Positions 33,272-41,978 of a stretch of DNA of 46,361 nucleotides are shown in pieces. The first letter of the stretch is position 1. Every line of letters starts with the position of its first letter. A program made the translations under genes and the position numbers. The DNA lies in assembly GCF_947258925.1 (NCBI RefSeq), contig NZ_CAMYKG010000020.1:34669-81029 (forward strand). Reading direction: 5' to 3'. Origin of the DNA: an uncultured Eudoraea sp. (GTDB lineage: Bacteria; Bacteroidota; Bacteroidia; Flavobacteriales; Flavobacteriaceae). The notes beneath the pieces were generated by a model. The model was not told the DNA's origin and ran no database searches. It saw nothing but the letters and a program-made list of their open reading frames with translations.

Positions 33272-33946
33272 ATGAAAATTCTTCACTTTTCTGCCATGCT
33301 GCTTATGGTACTAGTATTTGGTTGTAAACCCGAAAAGAAAAATAATTCAACGACATCAGAAACCGAACAATCTGTGCCTGAAAAAATAGCTTATGCTCAT
33401 GGCCTGAAAGAATGGAAAAATGTAGAAGAACTAAAATTTACTTTTAATGTAGATAGGGATACAACTCATTTTGAAAGAGATTGGATATGGAATATTAAGG
33501 AAAATAAGGTGACCGGGATCTCTTCCGGAGAATCAACTACCTATTACCGTAATGAAATAGATAGCGTAGTGGCTAAGGTTGATGCGGGTTTTATTAATGA
33601 CAAATATTGGTTGCTGGCCCCTTTTAATTTAGTTTGGGATGAGGGAAATTTCAGTTATGAACATACAGAAACTGCGGAACCACCTATAGGTAAAATTTCT
33701 ATGCAAAAATTAACAATTGTTTATTCAAATGAAGGTGGTTATACCCCTGGAGATGCCTATGATTTTTATTTTGGAGATGATTACATCATAAAGGAATGGG
33801 TTTTTCGAAAAGGAAATCAAGCCGATGCTTCGCTTGCTACCACCTGGGAAGATTACGCTGACTTTGATGGTCTTACCATTTCCAGGACCCACAAAAATTC
33901 CGAAGGGAATTTTAAGCTGTATTTCACAAATATTGAAGTCAAATAA
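33272..33946 (+). CDS. Lipoprotein of unknown function
   Basis: 224 residues from the ATG at 33272; the upstream frame continuation would cross the promoter element. Lipobox LVFGC (Cys18), followed by KPEKKNN, a positive tail without the acidic surface-export signal, so periplasm-facing is more likely than surface (inference). The body has no catalytic motif I recognise; it looks beta-rich (WIWNIKENKVTGISS, WLLAPFNLVWDEGNFSYEH). It ends 1 bp from the stop of the convergent MFS gene. Confidence 0.78.
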   Translation: MKILHFSAMLLMVLVFGCKPEKKNNSTTSETEQSVPEKIAYAHGLKEWKNVEELKFTFNVDRDTTHFERDWIWNIKENKVTGISSGESTTYYRNEIDSVVAKVDAGFINDKYWLLAPFNLVWDEGNFSYEHTETAEPPIGKISMQKLTIVYSNEGGYTPGDAYDFYFGDDYIIKEWVFRKGNQADASLATTWEDYADFDGLTISRTHKNSEGNFKLYFTNIEVK

Positions 33947-33947
33947 C

Positions 33948-35105
33948 TCAACTAACCTTAGAACTTCTTCTCCTTAAAAGTAATGTTGCTCCCAATACCG
34001 CGATTGAAGAGACCATAAGTGTTATAAAACTGAGGTTCAAAGAGAATTGTTCAGCGATAAAACCTAATATTACCGGACCGACCAGAAATCCCGAATATCC
34101 GGTACCGGCAATAAAAGATACCCCTTGAGAAGATTCTACTCCTTTTACATTACCCCCAATTCTGAATAATTCAGGGACTATTACCGAAAATCCAAGGCCT
34201 GTAAGTGCAAATCCCAGAATGGCAAGATAAAGCATTGTGGTAAGAACCAAAAGATACCCAACTATAGCGATGACCGCACCCACGGCGACAATTTTTACTG
34301 ATCCTATCCTGGCACTAATTGAATCTCCCAAAAAGCGGCCAAGAGTCATAAATGCCTGAAATCCTAAGAAACCGGCTCCCCAGAGTGCTTCGGGTGCAAG
34401 ACTAACTTCTTTTAAAAATAATCCACTCCAGTCCACTATCGCTCCCTCACTTCCCATAACAACGAAAGAGACAACCCCAAGTAGTAGCAGGGGTTTAAAA
34501 TTTTTAAACCTAAACGGTTCTTTTTCAATTGGCGCGGCTACAACTTTTACGTAGCGTTTAAAAAAAAAGATGTTTACAGCAAGTACCAATGCGATTGCAA
34601 AAAGCATATGTAGCTCCCTATTTCCTATCACAGGAATTAGAAAGCTGCCCAAACCCGCCAGTACTCCTCCAAGGCTAAAAAATCCATGAGAAGCCGACAT
34701 AAATTTCTGATTATCCTCCTTTTCAATTTCAGTAACCAAAGTATTCATGGAAATATCTGTAAATCCATTGGTAATACCCATAAAGTAGAGAACTGCAGCC
34801 AGGCTAATCATACCCGGAGCTATTAATGGGAATAAAGCGGCTATGCAACAAAGGACAATACCAATGGAAGTTGCTTTACCCACACCCAGCTTATTTATGA
34901 GCCTGGACGCAAGGGGAAAAATTGTAAAAACACCAAGAGAAAGGAAGAAAATGGCAATGCCAAGCATTGATTTACTAATACCGAGATCCTCTTTAACCGC
35001 AGGAATATAAATTGCCCAGGTACCAAATAAAATATTCAGGCTGGCAAAAACCCAGGCCGGACCAAAATATCTCGGATTTGTCAGGATAAGTTTAAGTGAT
35101 CTCAT
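33948..35105 (-). CDS. MFS transporter
   Basis: 385 residues from the ATG at 35105; the in-frame ATG at 35138 overlaps the VOC stop region and would add residues before the first membrane segment. About twelve membrane segments; the MFS loop motif between helices 2 and 3 appears as SRLINKLGVGKATSIG. The first helices read GPAWVFASLNILFGTWAIYIP. Substrate cannot be deduced. It follows the VOC gene and is likely part of a GNAT-kynU-VOC-MFS run, but with kynurenine no link is shown. Confidence 0.88.
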   Translation of the reverse strand: MRSLKLILTNPRYFGPAWVFASLNILFGTWAIYIPAVKEDLGISKSMLGIAIFFLSLGVFTIFPLASRLINKLGVGKATSIGIVLCCIAALFPLIAPGMISLAAVLYFMGITNGFTDISMNTLVTEIEKEDNQKFMSASHGFFSLGGVLAGLGSFLIPVIGNRELHMLFAIALVLAVNIFFFKRYVKVVAAPIEKEPFRFKNFKPLLLLGVVSFVVMGSEGAIVDWSGLFLKEVSLAPEALWGAGFLGFQAFMTLGRFLGDSISARIGSVKIVAVGAVIAIVGYLLVLTTMLYLAILGFALTGLGFSVIVPELFRIGGNVKGVESSQGVSFIAGTGYSGFLVGPVILGFIAEQFSLNLSFITLMVSSIAVLGATLLLRRRSSKVS

Positions 35106-35138
35106 CAGCTTACTCAAATTCAGCCAACAAAGATACAT

Positions 35139-35543
35139 TCATTCCTTAAACAAAGTTGTAACTTCAATACGATTATTATCCGGGTCCAGTACCTCAAATT
35201 CATAATATCCATCCCCAGTTTTTCTGGGGCCGTTCAGGACCTTGTACCCGTCATTTGTCAATTCTGCTGCCTTTTCATCAACTTCAGACATTGTATCAAC
35301 ACCAAAAGCCAAATGAATTAGCCCCAGATGTTGTTGCCCATCCGGATCATATTTTTGATCAGCAAGGTCAGGTTGATGCATTATTTCCAGCCGTGCCCCT
35401 GAATCGAATGAAAGAAAGTAGCTTTGAAAACCTCTGGTCTTATTGTGGTATTTAGTATTGGCCTTACCTCCAAAATAACGAACATAAAATTCCTTTAGCA
35501 CTTCCAGTCTATTAGTCCATAAAGCAACATGTTCTATTTTCAT
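35139..35543 (-). CDS. VOC-family (glyoxalase-fold) protein
   Basis: 134 residues. The vicinal-oxygen-chelate fold shows paired beta-alpha-beta-beta-beta units: MKIEHVALWTNRLEVLKEFY at the start and HLGLIHLAFGVDTMSEVDEKA in the middle, with metal-ligand candidates His5, Glu53, His76 and Glu126. Such proteins include glyoxalase I, dioxygenases and resistance proteins; the reaction is not determinable. It lies between kynU and the MFS gene on the same strand. Confidence 0.85.
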   Translation of the reverse strand: MKIEHVALWTNRLEVLKEFYVRYFGGKANTKYHNKTRGFQSYFLSFDSGARLEIMHQPDLADQKYDPDGQQHLGLIHLAFGVDTMSEVDEKAAELTNDGYKVLNGPRKTGDGYYEFEVLDPDNNRIEVTTLFKE

Positions 35544-35606
35544 ACGTTAAGCTAAATAATTTGTAAAGCTGCGCACAATTTATATCTGTATTCCCAAAAT
35601 TTTGTA

Positions 35607-36887
35607 CTACGCCTTGTTATTTTTAGCACGTATACCCCTCTTTAAAATTTGTCCAAAATTATACATGTCTGTATAACTACAATAGAATGGAGCAGGGGCA
35701 AGCCTAATAACGTTGGGTTCGCGCCAATCCGTTATCACCCCATTGGCCATCAGATAATCAAATAAAGACCTGCCTTCACCATGTAATAGGACCGATAACT
35801 GACAGCCCCTTTCAGGAGGCGTAATGATTTCAAAACTGCTTTCTACTTCTTTATCTATTTCATGTAAAATAAATTCCAGATAAGAAACTATTTTATCCCG
35901 TTTTTGTATCAAAGCGGACATCCCTACTTCCTCAAAAAGGGTTAATGAAGCCAGATAAGGAGCCAATGCTAATACAGGAGGATTACTTAACTGCCACGCA
36001 TCTGCAGTTGCTATGGGTTCAAATTCCTTTTTCATCAGGAACCGCGACTCCTTTTTAGTTCCCCACCAACCCTCAAATCTTGTAATCTTATCCTGAGCCA
36101 GATGGTTTTCATGAATAAAGACTCCTGATGCATTCCCGGGTCCGCTATTCATGTATTTATAACTACACCAGGCTGCAAAATCCAAATCCCAATCGTGAAG
36201 TTTTAATTCTATATTTCCCGCCGCATGGGCAAGGTCCCACCCTACCTTGGCGCCTACGGATTTGCCTGCGGCAGTAATGGATTTCATATCAAAGACCTGA
36301 CCATTGTAATAATTCACCCCGCCTATAAGTACCAGAGCCAGTTCATCTCCAAGTTCTTTGATTTTTTCAATAATATCTTCTGTATGCCATTGATGTTCAC
36401 CGGCTCTTTTGCCCACTTCAACAATAGCATCTTTTGGATCAAATCCGTGAAAACGGACCTGACTTTGCAACATATATTGATCAGATGGAAAGGCTTTTTC
36501 TTCACAAAGAATTTTGTATCGCTTTTGGTTAGGTCTATAAAATGAAACCATCAAAAGGTGCAGATTTACTGTAAGTGTATTCATCACTGAAATCTCCTTG
36601 GGTTTTGCACCTACGATCTTGGCTAAGGGTTTAGCCAGTCTTTCGTGATAGTCCCACCAGGGTTTCTTGGCGTAAAAATGGCCTTCTACGGCCAGATTCC
36701 TCCAATCTTCCATGATCTCGTCCACATACTCCTGTGAATTTTTCGGTTGAAGACCCAAAGAATTTCCTGTAAAATAAATTACTTTTTTACCATCTAATTT
36801 CGGAAAGTAAAATTTATCCCGGAATTTTCGAAGAGGGTCATCATTATCCAATTCCTGAGCATAAGACAGCGTATTTTGAAATAGCAT
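35607..36887 (-). CDS. kynU: Kynureninase
   Basis: 426 residues, PLP fold type I. Lys244 in WCSYKYMNSGPG binds PLP; WDLAHAAGN (217-225) provides the Asp pairing with the cofactor nitrogen. The sequence also carries YFTGNSLGLQP (38-48) at the substrate end. It cleaves 3-hydroxykynurenine or kynurenine to (3-hydroxy)anthranilate and alanine. With kmo (30934-32283) this supports a kynurenine catabolic or NAD-synthesis branch. VOC and MFS genes follow on the same strand. Confidence 0.94.
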   Translation of the reverse strand: MLFQNTLSYAQELDNDDPLRKFRDKFYFPKLDGKKVIYFTGNSLGLQPKNSQEYVDEIMEDWRNLAVEGHFYAKKPWWDYHERLAKPLAKIVGAKPKEISVMNTLTVNLHLLMVSFYRPNQKRYKILCEEKAFPSDQYMLQSQVRFHGFDPKDAIVEVGKRAGEHQWHTEDIIEKIKELGDELALVLIGGVNYYNGQVFDMKSITAAGKSVGAKVGWDLAHAAGNIELKLHDWDLDFAAWCSYKYMNSGPGNASGVFIHENHLAQDKITRFEGWWGTKKESRFLMKKEFEPIATADAWQLSNPPVLALAPYLASLTLFEEVGMSALIQKRDKIVSYLEFILHEIDKEVESSFEIITPPERGCQLSVLLHGEGRSLFDYLMANGVITDWREPNVIRLAPAPFYCSYTDMYNFGQILKRGIRAKNNKA

Positions 36888-36944
36888 AGCTAATTTTTTA
36901 GTAAAAATACAATATCCAAATAAAAAATAGTGTTGATGATACGT

Positions 36945-37421
36945 TCAATTCCCTACTGAATTTTCAGGGATTCTCATTTCTATTAAGTGATTTACAAATC
37001 CTGCTTTCTCATAAGCTTTAATGGCCGGAATATTATCTCTATATACGGTAAGGCGCATTTCATGGAATCCTCTGGAGAGTGACCAGGTACGAAGTGCATT
37101 TAAAATTAATTTGTTAATTCCAAGACCTCTATATTGAGGCAGCGTATACATAAAACCAAAATTCACGTACTCCTTATGGTTCAGGTAAGGTCTTGCCTGT
37201 TTAACTATTGCGGTACCACAGCTTACCACTCTATTATCCACCTCTGCCACGAAAACTGCCACTTCATTGTCCAGAATCATTCTTTTTAAGTCGTAATAGC
37301 ATACCGGATCCTTTCTTATGGTTTCATCATATGGTCGTTCGGCCTTTATCAATTCCTGTTCAAAATTCAAAAGTATTTCCAAATCTGAAATTATCGCCGG
37401 CCTAATGCTTATTTCTTCCAT
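36945..37421 (-). CDS. GNAT-family N-acetyltransferase
   Basis: 158 residues. Acetyl-CoA-binding motif A reads LPQYRGLGINKLILNAL (94-110), with QYRGLGI fitting Q/R-x-x-G-x-G/A. The C-terminal NIPAIKAYEKAGFV is the usual motif B. Acceptor substrate unknown. It precedes kynU by 57 bp, and they may be co-transcribed, but the relation is not established. Confidence 0.9.
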   Translation of the reverse strand: MEEISIRPAIISDLEILLNFEQELIKAERPYDETIRKDPVCYYDLKRMILDNEVAVFVAEVDNRVVSCGTAIVKQARPYLNHKEYVNFGFMYTLPQYRGLGINKLILNALRTWSLSRGFHEMRLTVYRDNIPAIKAYEKAGFVNHLIEMRIPENSVGN

Positions 37422-37465
37422 CCTCAGAGTAGTTATATTTCAACCTAAGATAGTATATTAATCCA

Positions 37466-37473
37466 TATTTTTG
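37466..37473 (+). promoter_or_regulatory. TAnnTTTG -7 element for the O-methyltransferase gene
   Basis: TATTTTTG ends 13 bp before the ATG at 37487; no good -33 TTG is seen. Confidence 0.35.
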
Positions 37474-37486
37474 TTAAAAAGGAATT

Positions 37487-38128
37487 ATGCATTTTCTTCC
37501 GGAATCTCTTGAAAATTATATCACACTACATTCTGAAAATGAACCTGCTATTTTACATGAATTAACCCGGGAAACGCATTTGAAGGTTTTACAGCCCCGA
37601 ATGATAACCGGGCATTACCAGGGAAGGGTACTTAGTATGCTTTCCAAGTTGATAAAACCACGCCAGGTATTAGAAATTGGTACTTATACTGGATATTCAG
37701 CCATATGTTTGGCCGAGGGTTTGCCTGAGGATGGTATATTGCATACGATTGATATTAATGAAGAACTTTTCGAAATTCAGCGCAGGTTTTTTGATAAAAG
37801 TGGATTTGGGGATAGGATTATTCAGCACACCGGCGATGCGTTAAAAATTGTTCCTGAAATGGACCAGGTTTTTGACCTTGTATTTATTGACGCTGAAAAG
37901 AAAATGTATGATGCCTACTTCGAAACTGTAATTGAAAAAACCAGCCCGGGAAGTATTATTTTGACCGATAATGTACTTTGGTCGGGAAAAGTGGTTGAGC
38001 CACTGGAAAAGAAAGATTTCGCAACACAGGCATTATTGGAGTACAATGAAAAGCTAAAAAATGATCCGAGAGTAGAAACGGTATTATTATCCATAAGGGA
38101 TGGACTTACCCTGTGTAGGGTTCTATAA
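37487..38128 (+). CDS. SAM-dependent O-methyltransferase
   Basis: 213 residues, class I methyltransferase of the catechol-type (methyltransf_3) family. SAM motif I is VLEIGTYTGYSAI (61-73), the acidic end of beta-2 is TIDIN (88-92), and LVFIDAEKKMYDAYFE (131-146) holds the metal/catalytic Asp, with TDNVLWSG later. Methyl acceptor is unknown, likely a catechol or caffeoyl-like compound. It ends overlapping the convergent PAP2 gene by 23 bp. Confidence 0.93.
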   Translation: MHFLPESLENYITLHSENEPAILHELTRETHLKVLQPRMITGHYQGRVLSMLSKLIKPRQVLEIGTYTGYSAICLAEGLPEDGILHTIDINEELFEIQRRFFDKSGFGDRIIQHTGDALKIVPEMDQVFDLVFIDAEKKMYDAYFETVIEKTSPGSIILTDNVLWSGKVVEPLEKKDFATQALLEYNEKLKNDPRVETVLLSIRDGLTLCRVL

Positions 38129-38666
38129 ACCTTTTGTAGAACCGGTAAAAAAGAAAACCGGAAATAATGCCAACCAATGCCCCCGTAATAATATCCAAAG
38201 GATAATGGACACCTACATAGATCCTGCTATAGGCAAATAGAAACGGCCAAAGACATAATATCCAAATCAGGGGAATCTTTTTCCTGAGAAACAAAAAAAC
38301 TATGGTGGTTAAGGAAAAGGAAGAAGCGGCATGACCTGAAAAGAAGCTAAAACCAGACGGTTGAACCAATATTCGAATCAAGGAGTTAATTTCATCATCG
38401 TCATTGGGTCTCAGTCGTTCAAAATATTCTTTAATTATGTCCGTCAGGCCAAGGATAAAAATTAACAGAAGTACAATTGTACATGAAATAAATAAAGCTT
38501 CTTTTTTGGGATACTTTAGGAATAAAAGAATCGTAAGGAAGATATAAAGAGGAATCCAGCTATTGATATTGGTGACCAGAACCCAAAACAAATCAAAATC
38601 TTCTGTACCGAGGTTATTCAGGTATATTAGAGTACTCTTGTCCCATTCCAGAAGATGCCTGAGCAT
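38106..38666 (-). CDS. PAP2-family membrane phosphatase
   Basis: 186 residues with about five membrane helices. The three PAP2 motifs are complete: K-x6-RP (Lys79, Arg86, Pro87 in KEYFERLRP), SGH (Ser110-His112 in FFSGHAASS) and R-x5-H (Arg148...His154 in SRIYVGVHYP). It would dephosphorylate lipid phosphates or diphosphates, such as undecaprenyl-PP or phosphatidic acid. It lies 8 bp after the TatA-like gene and overlaps the methyltransferase gene at its end. Confidence 0.93.
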   Translation of the reverse strand: MLRHLLEWDKSTLIYLNNLGTEDFDLFWVLVTNINSWIPLYIFLTILLFLKYPKKEALFISCTIVLLLIFILGLTDIIKEYFERLRPNDDDEINSLIRILVQPSGFSFFSGHAASSFSLTTIVFLFLRKKIPLIWILCLWPFLFAYSRIYVGVHYPLDIITGALVGIISGFLFYRFYKRFIEPYTG

Positions 38667-38674
38667 ATACCAAC

Positions 38675-38956
38675 TTATTTACGCTTAATTGTACCGGTCA
38701 CATCGTCCACATTTTTCTTTACTTTATCAATTTCATTTTTAATGTCGTCCGTAAAGCTGGTATCTATTCCCTGTTTTTCTGCACTTTTTTGAATTTCCTT
38801 TTTAATATCATCTGTAGCATCCCGCAATTGTCTCATTCCTTTTCCCAGGCCTTTGGCGATGCCGGGAATTTTGTCCGCACCAAATACCATTACCACAATA
38901 AACATGATAAAGAATATTTCGGCCCCACTGATAAATAAAACTGTAATCGTAAGCAT
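38675..38956 (-). CDS. Twin-arginine translocase TatA/TatE family protein
   Basis: 93 residues from the ATG at 38956, in frame with a longer reading (38986) that would add ten residues before the helix. One membrane helix (LTITVLFISGAEIFFIMFIVVMVFG), then the FGADKIPGIAKGLGKGMRQL amphipathic segment, the TatA hallmark, and a charged tail with K/E/D-rich helix. TatA forms the pore of the Tat export pathway for folded proteins; whether this is TatA or TatB is not fixed. It is followed by the PAP2 gene. Confidence 0.9.
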   Translation of the reverse strand: MLTITVLFISGAEIFFIMFIVVMVFGADKIPGIAKGLGKGMRQLRDATDDIKKEIQKSAEKQGIDTSFTDDIKNEIDKVKKNVDDVTGTIKRK

Positions 38957-38960
38957 ACTA

Positions 38961-38968
38961 CAAATATA
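38961..38968 (-). promoter_or_regulatory. TAnnTTTG -7 element abutting the tatA start
   Basis: On the minus strand TATATTTG ends four bases before the ATG at 38956; TTTG lies 15 bp upstream (a little short). A leaderless or very short-leader transcript is predicted. Confidence 0.4.
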
Positions 38969-38986
38969 AGGAAGTTTATGCGCCAA

Positions 38987-39024
38987 ATAAAAAAGTCCTG
39001 AAGCACAATTAGTGTATCAGGACT
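38987..39024 (-). terminator. Rho-independent terminator of the M1 peptidase operon
   Basis: AGTCCTGA (38994-39001) pairs perfectly with TCAGGACT (39017-39024); the minus-strand T tract (TTTTTT) follows on the left. Reads as terminator for the minus-strand M1 gene, 25 bp after its stop. Confidence 0.85.
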
Positions 39025-39048
39025 ATTAACTACTATTAGGTGAAATTA

Positions 39049-41358
39049 TTATTTTCCTTTGATATTTTGTTTAAACTGTTCAAATTCTGACCGTTGTTCT
39101 TTTTTGGGCCATGCATTGTTAGTAGTATCAATATCGGCTGTTTCTGCTTTAGGATCCACAACAATTCCAATAAGTTCTTTTTCAGAAGAAATAACACGTT
39201 TAAACTCCCTATCATTTTTCCTCCAAATTTGCGGTGGGTAGGTTACATTCTCTTTTGAACCATCTGCATACGTATATTCAACAATTACAGGCATTGGTAT
39301 TCCTCCGGGCTTATCAAAAACTATCTCGTAAAAATATTTTGGTTCACTGACCTGAGCACGTTCTTCAGCAGTCATATTATCCATCATGTACTCCCCTAAG
39401 GTCTGTATACTCTCAGAAGGTTTTTGTCCTTTAAGACCTTCTTCAAAATCTTCACTTTCTGCATCAACCATGTATAATAATGGCGGGAAATTTGCCTCCG
39501 TAAGACCTCTTGAAGCCATATAATCCTTCATTTTCTGTGTTGGCTTCTCGCTTACGTAATATTTTTTCACACCTTTAATTCCTATATCCACATAATCTGT
39601 GGTATAGAACCAGCTTCTCCAATACCAATCCAGGTCCACCGCAGAAGCGTCTTCCATTGTTCTAAAGAAATCCTCGGGTGTTGGATGCTTAAATTTCCAT
39701 CTTTGTGCGTAGGTCTTAAACGCGTAGTCGAACAATTCTTTGCCCATCACAGTTTCCCTCAGAATGTTAAGAGCCGTGGCAGGTTTACCATAAGCATTTG
39801 GACCCAATTGGTATACATTCTCCGGATTGGACATAATAGGCGAAATGGTAGATTGATCCCCGCTCATATAGGGAACTATCTTTGCTGGTGCGCCCCTTCT
39901 GGACGGATACGCTTTGTTTGGGGAAATGTCTTCGGGGAACGCTTCTCCATATTCCTGTTCGGCAATATACTGCATAAAGGTATCGAGACCTTCATCCATC
40001 CAACCCCATTGACGTTCATCAGAATTTACAATCATCGGGAAAAAATTATGCCCAACTTCATGAATAATAACACTTATCATCCCAAATTTTACACGATCTG
40101 AATAACTTCCATCCTCCTCCGGTCTTCCGTAATTCCAACAAATCATGGGATATTCCATTCCCTGATTCTTGGCGTGCACAGAAATCGCTTTGTGATAAGG
40201 ATAATCAAAAGTATGTGCTGAATACGATTTTAAAGTACTGGCTACAGCTTTGGTAGAAAATTCTTCCCATAACGGATTACCTTCTTTTGGATATAAAGAA
40301 ACGGCCATTACATCCTTTGCTCCTATTTTCACGGCCTGCATATCCCAGATGAACTTTCTTGAACTAGCAAATCCAAAATCCCTTACATTTTTTGCCTTAA
40401 ATTTCCAGGTTTTTTTCTCTTCAGAAAATCCTTTTTCCGCCTCTTCGGCCTCTTGCTGGGTCACTATAAGAACCGGCTTATCGTAAGATTTTTTAGCCTG
40501 CTCATATCGCTGCATCATCTCCTTCGAAAACACCTCTTTCCTATTGGTCAATTCCCCTGTAGCATCCAGGATATGATCTGCAGGAACGGTTATATTAACC
40601 TCGTAGTCCCCGAAAGGTAAAGCAAACTCACCCCTACCCCAAAACTGATAATTCTGCCATCCCTCAACATCGCTGTAGACAGCCATCCTCGGGAAAAATT
40701 GGGCGATAACATAAGACCTATTGCCGTCTTTAGCGAAATATTCATATCCAGATCTGGCACGATCTACTGTATGGTCCGGAATATTGTACCACCACTTTAT
40801 TGAAAATGAAACCTGACTTCCACTTTTGAGCAACTGTGGCATGTCTATTCTCATCATGGTTTGATTTATAGTATAGGGTAAGTCTTTGCCACTTACATCT
40901 TTTACATATTCAATATTGAATCCACCATCGAAAGTTTTTGGCATTAACTTTTCAACAAATTTTTCGGAACTATACACCATGGCCAAGGAGTTATCATTTC
41001 GAAGAGGAGATTTTGAATCCTTAGCTCTTACATTCTGATCTAATTGAAGCCATAAGTACTCCAAATCATCGGGTGAATTATTGAAATAGGTAATGGTTTC
41101 TTCCCCATAGATTTTAGCATTCTTATCGTCTAGTTCAATATCTATTTGGTAATCTGCCTGTTGTTGGTAATAATCCGGACCTGGAATTCCGGAGGCAGAC
41201 CTGTATGTGTTCGGGGTGGCAAATTCTTCGTAGAGCTGTTTGAATTTACTTTGGTTGGAATGGCCGGGCTCTCTTTCATTTTTAATATCCTGCTGGGCAA
41301 AACCTAAAGTAACTGCTAAAAACAAAACTAGGGTGAGGGAACAATTTAGTCTATTCAT
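39049..41358 (-). CDS. M1-family metallopeptidase, exported
   Basis: 769 residues with a signal peptide (NCSLTLVLFLAVTLGFAQ). The zinc site is HEVGH (433-437) with the third ligand Glu456 at the expected x18 spacing (WMDEGL). The exopeptidase motif GMEYPMICW replaces the usual GxMEN. It is an aminopeptidase-type gluzincin with an N-terminal beta domain and a C-terminal extension (about 590-769). Located in the periplasm or outside. It is the last gene of a four-gene minus-strand group and ends at a strong terminator. Substrates unknown. Confidence 0.9.
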   Translation of the reverse strand: MNRLNCSLTLVLFLAVTLGFAQQDIKNEREPGHSNQSKFKQLYEEFATPNTYRSASGIPGPDYYQQQADYQIDIELDDKNAKIYGEETITYFNNSPDDLEYLWLQLDQNVRAKDSKSPLRNDNSLAMVYSSEKFVEKLMPKTFDGGFNIEYVKDVSGKDLPYTINQTMMRIDMPQLLKSGSQVSFSIKWWYNIPDHTVDRARSGYEYFAKDGNRSYVIAQFFPRMAVYSDVEGWQNYQFWGRGEFALPFGDYEVNITVPADHILDATGELTNRKEVFSKEMMQRYEQAKKSYDKPVLIVTQQEAEEAEKGFSEEKKTWKFKAKNVRDFGFASSRKFIWDMQAVKIGAKDVMAVSLYPKEGNPLWEEFSTKAVASTLKSYSAHTFDYPYHKAISVHAKNQGMEYPMICWNYGRPEEDGSYSDRVKFGMISVIIHEVGHNFFPMIVNSDERQWGWMDEGLDTFMQYIAEQEYGEAFPEDISPNKAYPSRRGAPAKIVPYMSGDQSTISPIMSNPENVYQLGPNAYGKPATALNILRETVMGKELFDYAFKTYAQRWKFKHPTPEDFFRTMEDASAVDLDWYWRSWFYTTDYVDIGIKGVKKYYVSEKPTQKMKDYMASRGLTEANFPPLLYMVDAESEDFEEGLKGQKPSESIQTLGEYMMDNMTAEERAQVSEPKYFYEIVFDKPGGIPMPVIVEYTYADGSKENVTYPPQIWRKNDREFKRVISSEKELIGIVVDPKAETADIDTTNNAWPKKEQRSEFEQFKQNIKGK

Positions 41359-41421
41359 GTGGTGGATTTCTTATTAGAATTGGCGAATTTAGAATATTTC
41401 AACTAATTGTAGCTCAAAACA

Positions 41422-41970
41422 TTACAAGTTTAACATTCCTTTATTATTTTCCTTCACCAGGACAAAACTTTTCTTTGTGCCATTGATTCTATAATGGAGA
41501 ATATTTTGCTGATCTTCAAACATATCCGTAAGGATATCGTTTTCAACTTCAATATTTTTTATGGTCGACAGATCAATTTCTTCAATTTCCAGATAACAAA
41601 TCATCAGGTCATTATCGTATTTCTTTCCCAAAAACACAAAAGATCTGTTTTTGCCATTTGTTTTTACAACTAGTTTGGTCCGAAGATATTTTTCAATATA
41701 AAAGTCAGCCTTATCTGATTCCTTCGCTGTCGCTAAATAGGTTTTGACTCCATAGCGCTTTTCCAGCACATTTTCAAGGTCGTCAATAAAGATCCGACTG
41801 GTAATTTGCAAAGCATTGTCTTCTTTGGAATAATCAATATTGGTTACACTCAAATAAAACTTGTGCAAAGTAGTAAATGCAAAAAAAGGAAGTATGATAA
41901 AGAGTATAAAATAGCGCAAAGCAAATGTTTTAAATAAATACACAATATAATTTTGCAAGATTCGTGCCAT
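41422..41970 (-). CDS. DUF6702 family protein
   Basis: 182 residues from the ATG at 41970; a TTG at 41976 is in frame but weaker. An N-terminal membrane helix (about 17-36, ALRYFILFIILPFFAFTTL) is followed by HKFYLSVTNIDYSKEDNALQ and RIFIDDLENVLEKRYG, the DUF6702 signature. The function is unknown. In Flavobacteriaceae this gene repeatedly sits next to an M1 peptidase and CarboxypepD_reg-like genes, as here. Confidence 0.85.
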   Translation of the reverse strand: MARILQNYIVYLFKTFALRYFILFIILPFFAFTTLHKFYLSVTNIDYSKEDNALQITSRIFIDDLENVLEKRYGVKTYLATAKESDKADFYIEKYLRTKLVVKTNGKNRSFVFLGKKYDNDLMICYLEIEEIDLSTIKNIEVENDILTDMFEDQQNILHYRINGTKKSFVLVKENNKGMLNL

Positions 41971-41978
41971 TGGCAAAT

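Noticed and set aside
39685..40101. 138-residue plus-strand ORF over the M1 peptidase
   Set aside because: Antisense to the zinc-site region of the peptidase; no family resemblance.
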